Assembly (NCBI GenBank): GCA_905233405.1
Contig: CAJOEG010000080.1
Span: forward strand, 1 to 6,944
Length of the DNA stretch: 6,944 bases
From: an uncultured Bacteroidales bacterium
Lineage (GTDB): Bacteria > Bacteroidota > Bacteroidia > Bacteroidales > ML635J-15
Direction: 5' to 3'
Numbering within the stretch: position 1 is the stretch's first letter; the number at the start of each line of letters is the position of its first letter. Position numbers and translations under genes: made by a program. Positions 1-4,531 of the stretch are shown here, in pieces. The notes below the pieces were generated by a model. That model made no database searches, was not told the origin of the DNA, and saw nothing but the letters and a program-made list of their open reading frames with translations.

Positions 1-487
1 CTACGCGCGATTTGAGGTTTTCGCTTTCTTCCTTTGTCCACTCGCCGAGCACGAAATCGATTTGACCTCCGCGTGAGAATTCGTTTCCTATGCCGAACCT
101 AAGTCTTGCATATTCGCTTGTGCCGATGGTGTCCTGTATGTTTTGCAAACCGTTGTGACCACCGCTACTTCCCTTGGGTTTTATTCGGATTGTGCCGAAT
201 GGCAGTGCCAGATCATCGACAATGACAAAAACGTTTTCAACGGGAATTTTTTCCTGATTCATGTAGTACCTGACGGCGTTTCCGCTGAGGTTCATGTAGG
301 TTGTTGGCTTTATGAGGATGAGTGTGCGTCCTTTTATGCTCGTTTCTGCGCGATAGGCATAGCGTTTGTCAAAAAAAGCGATGCCCGCGCCTTCTGCGAA
401 AGCGTCGAGCACCGTATATCCAATATTGTGCCTTGTATTCTTGTATTCTGCTCCGGGATTTCCTAACCCGACGATGAGATACTTCAC
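1..487 (-). CDS. pth: Peptidyl-tRNA hydrolase, 3' end cut by window edge
   Basis: Cytosolic enzyme that hydrolyses the ester bond of peptidyl-tRNAs released from stalled ribosomes, recycling the tRNA. Translating the minus strand from a GTG at 487-485 gives 162 uninterrupted residues beginning MKYLIVGLGNPGAEY. The family hallmarks are all present: N10 in GLGNPG, catalytic H20 in TRHNIG, N66 in PTTYMNLSG, D91/D92 in VIVDDL, and N112 in GSSGGHNGL. The usual length is about 190 residues, so roughly 25-30 C-terminal residues lie outside the window. GTG is chosen because an in-frame TGA lies two codons upstream, leaving no room for an ATG. It follows rplY by 24 bases on the same strand with no promoter-like sequence between, so the two are probably co-transcribed; rplY-pth pairing is common in bacteria. 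Identification is secure; only the start codon carries slight doubt. Confidence 0.96.
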   Translation of the reverse strand, partial: MKYLIVGLGNPGAEYKNTRHNIGYTVLDAFAEGAGIAFFDKRYAYRAETSIKGRTLILIKPTTYMNLSGNAVRYYMNQEKIPVENVFVIVDDLALPFGTIRIKPKGSSGGHNGLQNIQDTIGTSEYARLRFGIGNEFSRGGQIDFVLGEWTKEESENLKSRV

Positions 488-511
488 AATTCAGATATTG
501 AAATTTGTGGG

Positions 512-1117
512 TTATTCAGCAGCTGGAGTTTCAGCAGCTTCACCACCTTCTTCAGAACCTTCGTCGCTAGATGCACCGCGGGCAATCATAACTGATGCTA
601 TCAGTGTGCTGCCGTTTTCGGTGAACTGGAGCTTGTCAGATTTCAAGTCCTTGATTCTGATTGATTCGCCAAGTTTCAGGTCTTCAATGTTTACTTCGTA
701 AACGTTAGGAATATCTTCCATCATACCCTTGATAGCGATTTTCTTGAGGCTGTGTTTCAACTTACCACCGGCCTTTACACCAGCAGAGTTACCAACGAGC
801 TTCAGAGGAATGCGAACCTTTACAGGCTTTGAAGGGTCAACTTCGTAGAAGTCGATGTGGATAACCTGGTCTGAAATCGGGTCGAACTGGATTTCCTTCA
901 GCAAGGTCGGTCTTACCTTACCATCGATGTTGAGGTCTGCGAACATTACGTCAGGAGTGAAGATAAGGTTGCGGACATCTGCATTAGCAACTGTGAAGTG
1001 AGTTGTCTGGTCGATACCATAAACTACACACGGAATGTTGTTGCTTCTCTTGATTTGCTTTGCGGCCTTCTTGCCGAACTCGGTACGAACTGTACCCTTT
1101 ACTTCAAAATGTTTCAT
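512..1117 (-). CDS. rplY: 50S ribosomal protein L25, general stress protein Ctc type
   Basis: 201-residue 5S rRNA-binding protein of the large ribosomal subunit, in the long two-domain (TL5/CTC) form. Residues 4-90 are the L25 beta-barrel, with the family signature GTVRTEFGKKAAKQIKR followed by NNIPCVVYG, and HIDFYEVD at about 87-94. Residues 97-182 are the second beta domain, which the short E. coli L25 lacks. The tail from 184 is acidic and low in complexity (repeated S, E, G, A), a common ending for this form. The ATG at 1117 fits the known N-terminus; the bases before it are A/T-rich with no Shine-Dalgarno, as expected in Bacteroidota. A good promoter lies about 75 bases upstream, and pth follows 24 bases after the stop. 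The bacterial family includes proteins needed under stress (Ctc in Bacillus), but nothing here shows stress control. Confidence 0.97.
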   Translation of the reverse strand: MKHFEVKGTVRTEFGKKAAKQIKRSNNIPCVVYGIDQTTHFTVANADVRNLIFTPDVMFADLNIDGKVRPTLLKEIQFDPISDQVIHIDFYEVDPSKPVKVRIPLKLVGNSAGVKAGGKLKHSLKKIAIKGMMEDIPNVYEVNIEDLKLGESIRIKDLKSDKLQFTENGSTLIASVMIARGASSDEGSEEGGEAAETPAAE

Positions 1118-1148
1118 TACTTTTATAAAATTATTTATGTACTACTCA

Positions 1149-1164
1149 GCCACGCACTCGCGGC
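1149..1164 (-). promoter_or_regulatory. GC-rich hairpin in the rplY leader
   Basis: On the minus strand GCCGCG, loop AGTG, CGTGGC form a six-pair stem (one G-U), extendable by one more G-U pair. It lies inside the predicted 70-base untranslated leader of rplY, about 32 bases before the start codon, and is a GC-rich island in otherwise A/T-rich spacer. Ribosomal-protein leaders are often structured for autoregulation, but I know of no described L25 leader for this group, so function is inference. Confidence 0.35.
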
Positions 1165-1193
1165 CCCATCGCACAGTTAAACAAAATCGGGTG

Positions 1194-1224
1194 CAAAATT
1201 ACAACAATTTTTCGGAATGACAAA
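1194..1224 (-). promoter_or_regulatory. Bacteroidota-type promoter of rplY-pth
   Basis: Read on the minus strand, TTTG (1224-1221), a 19-base spacer, then TAATTTTG (1201-1194) match the Bacteroidota primary-sigma consensus TTTG-N19-TAnnTTTG exactly. Transcription would start near 1187, giving a leader of about 70 bases before the rplY ATG at 1117. Confidence 0.8.
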
Positions 1225-1245
1225 ATTTTTATGGCTTCGCCGTTT

Positions 1246-1309
1246 TTTGATGGTGTGTTGAATCGTAGAATCGTGCCATGGCGATTCTACAGATTGACAA
1301 CACATCATC
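1246..1309. repeat. R1 repeat, left copy, within a long imperfect palindrome
   Basis: The left part (1246-1282) is a longer version of the sequence at 2531-2559: both hold TTTG, ATGGTGT, TGAATCG and TGCCATGGC in order, including an identical 15-mer GAATCGTGCCATGGC (1268-1282 and 2545-2559). This copy has an extra GT and an extra TAGAATCG, so GAATCG is tandem here. The whole also folds back. GTAGAATCG (1265-1273) pairs with CGATTCTAC (1282-1290). AATC (1261-1264) pairs with GATT (1292-1295). GATGGTGTGTTG (1249-1260) pairs with CAACACATCATC (1298-1309) with one G-U. That gives 25 pairs with small bulges, starting 12 bases beyond the ATPase stop codon. No clear U-tract follows on the ATPase-coding strand, so a simple terminator is unlikely. 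A REP-like or insertion-end element is possible. Confidence 0.6.
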
Positions 1310-1321
1310 GTTTGTAGAAAA

Positions 1322-2458
1322 TCAAACCTTTCTTCTGTCGAGCCAAAGGCTCATGAGCGGGTCGGAGATAGAATAATAGTTTTCCTTTCGTGTAATCATA
1401 TCGTATTCCAGCAATTTTAGTGCAGCGGATTGTGACGAGCTAGGTGAACGCAACCTGTATTTTTTTGTGAAAGCCATTGAGGTTATGCCACTTGCTTGTC
1501 GTGCTTCGTGTATGGCGTACAGAAGTTCCTTTTGCGCTTCGGTTATGAATGCTAGTTGCTCGCGAAGCCTTGAATCGTTTTCGTCTATGTATTCTTCAGT
1601 CAAGCGTTTGGCTGTTTCTATGTCGCAGGTCTCGCCCTTGACTGTTTCAGCAAAAGCGTCTTTTAGTATTCGCTGAATATATAATGTAACACCTTGGAAT
1701 GTTTCGTATATGTGCGAGAACGCTTCCTTGTCGATTTTTTTCCCTGCATTGTTGAAATTTTTCATTGCAAAATCCAAGTAGATGTCTTCTGCAATTGGTT
1801 CAAGCCTAATCGATTTTGCACTTTGATAGAAAGGCCGTTTCGATGAAAAGAACATCTCTTCCATAAGTCTGCGCTGGCTACCCGAAAACACAAAGTTCGA
1901 ATTTGACAATTTCTGTATGTGTGTACGCAACAGTGCTTCTACATTTTTCTCAGGGTAGTGGGTAATCTGCTGAAATTCATCAATTACAATCAGACAACGC
2001 TTGTCAACTGATTCAAGGTAGTTGAAAATTTCCTTCAGTGTGTATTCAGGTTGCTGGACATCGCCAATCTTGATATCAAATGTTGGCAGATTGCTTATTG
2101 CGTCGTATCCGAAACTTGCACCAAGTGATTTTAGGAATGTTACGAATTGTTTGCGCCATTTTTCGCTTCTCGTTGCGACACAATCGAATACGGCAGTTCC
2201 GAAGGCGAGTATAAATTCTCGGAAAGTCGTTGTGTGGAGAATGTCGATGGAAATGGTGATGTAGTTGTCGCGGATTTCCGGCTTGTCGAATACAAAATCG
2301 ACTAGCGATGTCTTGCCCATTCGTCGCGATGATGTAAGCACGACATTCATCTGGTTGCACAATGACTTTTCCAACTGCTTGGATTCTTCTATTCTGTCGC
2401 AAAAGTATTCGGGAGGAATCTTGCCAGAAACGACAAACGGATTGATATTCTTAGTCAT
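1322..2458 (-). CDS. P-loop ATPase, COG1672/ATPase_2 type, with C-terminal winged helix
   Basis: 378-residue cytosolic protein of the archaeal-type ATPase_2 (PF01637) group, related to STAND/Orc-Cdc6-like AAA+ proteins; substrate unknown. N-terminal NPFVVSGKIPPEYFCDR is the usual lead-in. Walker A is SSRRMGKTS at 43-51, with serine where the canonical P-loop has its first glycine, a variant I believe is common in this group. Walker B is LIVIDEF at 156-162. FVFSGSQRRLMEEMF at 189-203 matches the sensor region. Residues about 300-378 look like a winged helix (helix from QKELLYAI, then a serine-rich turn, then LLEYDMITRKENYYSISDPL). It stops there, with no DUF234/nuclease domain, unlike its divergent neighbour. 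The ATG at 2458 is 12 bases below the predicted transcription start, so this start is well supported. It is framed by R1 copies. Neighbours give no hint of substrate; I would not assign a function beyond ATPase. Confidence 0.88.
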   Translation of the reverse strand: MTKNINPFVVSGKIPPEYFCDRIEESKQLEKSLCNQMNVVLTSSRRMGKTSLVDFVFDKPEIRDNYITISIDILHTTTFREFILAFGTAVFDCVATRSEKWRKQFVTFLKSLGASFGYDAISNLPTFDIKIGDVQQPEYTLKEIFNYLESVDKRCLIVIDEFQQITHYPEKNVEALLRTHIQKLSNSNFVFSGSQRRLMEEMFFSSKRPFYQSAKSIRLEPIAEDIYLDFAMKNFNNAGKKIDKEAFSHIYETFQGVTLYIQRILKDAFAETVKGETCDIETAKRLTEEYIDENDSRLREQLAFITEAQKELLYAIHEARQASGITSMAFTKKYRLRSPSSSQSAALKLLEYDMITRKENYYSISDPLMSLWLDRRKV

Positions 2459-2476
2459 AGCATTCTAATTTTTGCG

Positions 2477-2507
2477 CAAAGATAATTATTGAATTTCAAT
2501 TATCAAA
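2477..2507 (-). promoter_or_regulatory. Promoter of the minus-strand ATPase gene
   Basis: On the minus strand TTTG (2507-2504), exactly 19 bases, then TATCTTTG (2484-2477) match the Bacteroidota consensus TTTG-N19-TAnnTTTG. Initiation near 2470 leaves a leader of only about 12 bases before the ATG at 2458. No Shine-Dalgarno is seen. Confidence 0.8.
2481..2504. promoter_or_regulatory. Nested palindromes in the ATPase promoter, candidate operator
   Basis: The spacer between the two promoter elements holds ATTGAA-T-TTCAAT (2488-2500), a perfect 13-base palindrome. Overlapping it is a second inverted repeat, GATAATT (2481-2487) with AATTATC (2498-2504). Both overlap promoter elements, where a bound dimeric repressor would block polymerase. 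A/T-rich DNA gives chance palindromes easily, so this is a candidate only. The winged helix of the ATPase itself is one possible binder (inference). Confidence 0.4.
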
Positions 2508-2530
2508 ATAAAATTACCGAAAAAAAATAA

Positions 2531-2559
2531 TTTGGTATGGTGTTGAATCGTGCCATGGC
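2531..2559. repeat. R1 repeat, right copy (shorter)
   Basis: Same orientation as the copy at 1246-1282. It shares TTTG, ATGGTGT, TGAATCG and TGCCATGGC, with the 15-mer GAATCGTGCCATGGC identical. It has one extra GT near its left end, lacks another GT, and lacks the eight bases TAGAATCG; the last difference is what slippage between two GAATCG copies would produce. It lacks the right half of the palindrome seen in the left copy. With the left copy it brackets the minus-strand ATPase gene and its promoter. Confidence 0.55.
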
Positions 2560-2563
2560 TATG

Positions 2564-2683
2564 GACTAACAGGCTTGAAGGCTAACTGGCTTACAATCTT
2601 GCAGACAGAGAGGCAGGTCTTCCGTTAGACTGGTCTTCTGCTAGACTTTTAGCCTTCTCTTCTTTTAGCCTTTTTGCCCAATA
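2564..2683. repeat. Degenerate 8-base-periodic tract, 15 octamers
   Basis: Cut into consecutive octamers from 2564 (GACTAACA, GGCTTGAA, GGCTAACT, GGCTTACA and so on), all 15 units have C at position 3, 11 have T at position 4, 11 have G at position 1 and 10 have A at position 8. Other positions vary, and the tract drifts from purine-rich to pyrimidine-rich units. No reading frame, tRNA or promoter is visible. It fills the middle of the 401-base gap between the two divergent ATPase genes. Possibilities are a decayed tandem array, a phased protein-binding array, or an extragenic repeat typical of the lineage. Confidence 0.6.
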
Positions 2684-2739
2684 TTTCTATGACTGGTGGT
2701 TGCTAAGTGAAGTGGTTACTTGATTGTCTATTGTTTTAT

Positions 2740-2825
2740 TGACTTGTAAAAAAGTGGCGTTACGCAGCGGATTATGCTTAAATTTTCAAAATCTCGCTGG
2801 TTAAAACGATTTTTTTACAAAAGTA
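2740..2825. repeat. R2 direct repeat, left copy
   Basis: This 86-base stretch matches 4297-4383 at 73 of 87 aligned columns (84%), with one single-base gap. The longest identical blocks are CGTTACGCAGCGGATT and AAAATCTCGCTGG. They pair partly with each other: CAGCG-GATT (2765-2773) with AATC-T-CGCTG (2790-2799), leaving a bulged T. Differences cluster in the loop (2774-2779) and in the flanking T-rich end. It ends 34 bases before the start of the plus-strand ATPase. On the minus strand the right end reads TACTTTTG (2825-2818), with TTTG 18 bases further upstream (2847-2844), so a minus-strand promoter is possible. Confidence 0.85.
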
Positions 2826-2829
2826 TTTG

Positions 2830-2837
2830 TATATTTG
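2830..2837 (+). promoter_or_regulatory. Probable -7 element of the plus-strand ATPase gene
   Basis: TATATTTG fits TAnnTTTG and would place the transcription start near 2844, about 16 bases before the ATG at 2860. No clear TTTG lies 19 bases upstream; that position falls in the T-rich end of the left R2 repeat, so the promoter may be weak or may use the T-run. Confidence 0.5.
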
Positions 2838-2859
2838 CGGTATCAAAAATTCATGAACT

Positions 2860-4299
2860 ATGGCAAAACTTATCGGTAGAATCAAGGAACAGAACGAGTT
2901 GCGCAAATATTACGAGTCAAAAAAGTCGGAATTGGTAATGTTGTACGGACGGCGACGCATTGGCAAGACATTTCTTGTAAAGGAGTTTTTTAAGGATGTG
3001 TTTGATTTCGCAATAACAGCCATCCCTAAAACCAAGGAGGTTACAACATACGACCAGCTGATGAACTTCCATATTACAATGAAAAGGTTCGGAGCAGATT
3101 CGTTTAACAGACCTAAAAGTTGGATAGAGGCTTTTTATCAGTTACGCGAAATGCTTGAAAAATCCAGCAATGAGGGCAAAAAAGTTGTCTTTTTTGACGA
3201 ATTGCCTTGGATGGACACACCTCGTTCTCGCTTTTTGCCTGCATTTGAGCATTTTTGGAACGACTGGGCATCATCAAGAGACGACATTCTTCTGATAATC
3301 TGCGGTTCGTCGGCATCGTGGATGGTAAACAATATTCTTGACAATCCAGGCGGACTTCATAACCGCTTAAGCGGTAGCATAAAATTGTCGGCGTTCTCTC
3401 TTGTTGAATGTGAGGAGTTTTTCAAGGTTAACGGATTCAACCTGACAAGGAAACAGATTACCGAAGCATATATGACATTTGGTGGAGTTCCATATTATAT
3501 GAGTTTGATGGAACGAGACTTGAGCGTAGTGCAAAATATTGATTCTCTGATATTTGACAAATCGGGTAAACTCCACAACGAGTACGACCATTTATATAGG
3601 TCGCTGTTTGCGAATTCAGAAAGTTACTATAGGGTTGTTAATGCCTTAGCACAAAAGGATATGGGGCTTACCAAGGAAGAAATTGTAAAGGCAACGGGCA
3701 TAAAGGATGGCGGTACGCTTACGAAAATAATGAAAGACCTTATACAATCTGACTTTGTAACTCAACAAAATCTGCTCGATAGTAAGACTAACTACAAGGC
3801 ATCGTACCGACTAACCGATTTCTTTTCGCTGTTTTACAACAAAATAGTTGTCAAAAATGATTTCGGTGACGAACATTTCTGGATGCATAACATCAATACG
3901 CCTAAATACAATACATGGAAAGGTCTTGCATTCGAAGAACTTTGCATGAATCATGTGGCACAGATAAAACAAAAATTAGGCATTTCGGGCGTATTGACAA
4001 ATGTGTATCAGTGGGGTAGCAAAACTACGAAGCCGGGAGCGCAAATAGATTTAGTTATAGAAAGGAAAGACGACACCATAAATCTTTGCGAAATAAAATA
4101 CACCAAGGACAAGTTTGCAATAACCTCAAAGTACGAAAAGGAATTGGAACATAAGATTGATGCGTTTACTACGGAGACCGACAAAGACAAGTCGATACAA
4201 CTCACAATGATAACGGCAAATGGCATAACACATAACGCACATTCTGCCATAGTTACCAACGAAATCCTACTTGATGATTTGTTTGCAGATGCATACTGA
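2860..4299 (+). CDS. ATPase with C-terminal DUF234 nuclease-like domain (COG1672)
   Basis: 479-residue cytosolic protein combining a P-loop ATPase_2 domain with a DUF234-type C-terminus, a two-domain architecture frequent in archaea and gut Bacteroidota; substrate unknown. Walker A is GRRRIGKT at 30-37. Walker B is VVFFDELPW at 109-117. ICGSSASWM at 147-155 is the sensor segment, and HNRLSGSI at 167-173 holds the conserved arginine R169. Residues about 255-325 resemble a winged helix (LTKEEIVKATG through YRLTDFFSLFY). The C-terminal part has WKGLAFEELC (353-362), then GAQIDLVIE (393-401) and LCEIKYTKD (409-417). The E, D and ExK spacing is that of a PD-(D/E)XK nuclease core: E359/E360, D397, E411, K413. 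All expected residues are present, so it looks intact. The start at 2860 puts MAKLIGRIKE in the usual position for the family. It is framed by R2 repeats, the right one including its TGA. Nuclease activity is inferred, not shown. Confidence 0.92.
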   Translation: MAKLIGRIKEQNELRKYYESKKSELVMLYGRRRIGKTFLVKEFFKDVFDFAITAIPKTKEVTTYDQLMNFHITMKRFGADSFNRPKSWIEAFYQLREMLEKSSNEGKKVVFFDELPWMDTPRSRFLPAFEHFWNDWASSRDDILLIICGSSASWMVNNILDNPGGLHNRLSGSIKLSAFSLVECEEFFKVNGFNLTRKQITEAYMTFGGVPYYMSLMERDLSVVQNIDSLIFDKSGKLHNEYDHLYRSLFANSESYYRVVNALAQKDMGLTKEEIVKATGIKDGGTLTKIMKDLIQSDFVTQQNLLDSKTNYKASYRLTDFFSLFYNKIVVKNDFGDEHFWMHNINTPKYNTWKGLAFEELCMNHVAQIKQKLGISGVLTNVYQWGSKTTKPGAQIDLVIERKDDTINLCEIKYTKDKFAITSKYEKELEHKIDAFTTETDKDKSIQLTMITANGITHNAHSAIVTNEILLDDLFADAY

Positions 4300-4383
4300 T
4301 TTGTAAAAAAAATGCCGTTACGCAGCGGATTTAGATAAAATTTTTAAAATCTCGCTGGCTAAAACTATTTTTCTGCAAAAATA
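4297..4383. repeat. R2 direct repeat, right copy, containing the ATPase stop codon
   Basis: Same orientation as the copy at 2740-2825, 84% identical. The similarity begins with the TGA that ends the ATPase gene: TGATTTGTAAAAAA here, TGACTTGTAAAAAA in the left copy. The hairpin is kept and slightly longer: CAGCG-GATTT (4323-4332) pairs with AAATC-T-CGCTG (4347-4357). On the minus strand the right end reads TATTTTTG (4383-4376), again a TAnnTTTG match at the same place as in the left copy, though without a clear TTTG upstream. On the plus strand the hairpin plus the T-run at 4368-4372 could weakly terminate the ATPase transcript. Confidence 0.85.
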
Positions 4384-4395
4384 GATAGGCTGGCT

Positions 4396-4435
4396 GTCGG
4401 CTTTTATGCCGATTCGTTCGTTCGCATTTTTTTTT
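4396..4435 (+). terminator. Possible terminator after the plus-strand ATPase
   Basis: GTCGGC (4396-4401), loop TTTTAT, GCCGAT (4408-4413) form a six-pair stem with one G-U. Three tandem TTCG units (4413-4424) follow, then nine T at 4427-4435. The gap of about 13 bases between stem and T-run is longer than in a classical intrinsic terminator, so this is tentative. It lies in the right place, between the ATPase and the next promoter. Confidence 0.3.
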
Positions 4436-4476
4436 GACAACACTTCATTGTTGGTAAAAAATAAGAACTCCTTAAC

Positions 4477-4505
4477 ACACTTATAATATATAAGTGTTAC
4501 CTTTG
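4477..4505 (+). promoter_or_regulatory. Nucleotidyltransferase promoter with a perfect palindrome beside the -7 element
   Basis: TACCTTTG (4498-4505) fits TAnnTTTG and would start transcription near 4512, about 20 bases before the ATG at 4532. Directly upstream, ACACTTATA (4477-4485) and TATAAGTGT (4489-4497) form a perfect nine-base inverted repeat around ATA, filling the space where the promoter spacer should be. No good TTTG is found at the expected upstream position (only CTTAA at 4471-4475), which suits a regulated or activator-dependent promoter. A hairpin in a read-through transcript is the alternative. Confidence 0.55.
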
Positions 4506-4531
4506 CCAATTATTTGTAAAATAGGAATACT

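Noticed and set aside
143..466. Plus-strand open frame of 107 codons
   Set aside because: It is antisense to pth, whose catalytic motifs are all in the minus-strand frame.
1146..1169. Seven-codon upstream reading frame in the rplY leader
   Set aside because: It is explained by the GC-rich hairpin region, has no start context, and frames this short occur by chance.
1231..1248. Plus-strand hairpin (GGC-TTC-GCC) with T-run resembling a terminator
   Set aside because: No plus-strand gene lies upstream, and the stem is only about five weak pairs.
2564..2683. CRISPR-like array
   Set aside because: Units are contiguous degenerate octamers with no long identical repeats, no spacers and no cas genes.
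2860..4299. Base composition as proof of horizontal transfer of the ATPase
   Set aside because: I counted 38% GC in 3601-3660 and 60% in 5221-5280, but 6001-6060 in the TPR gene is also 37%. The contrast is too uneven to use by eye.
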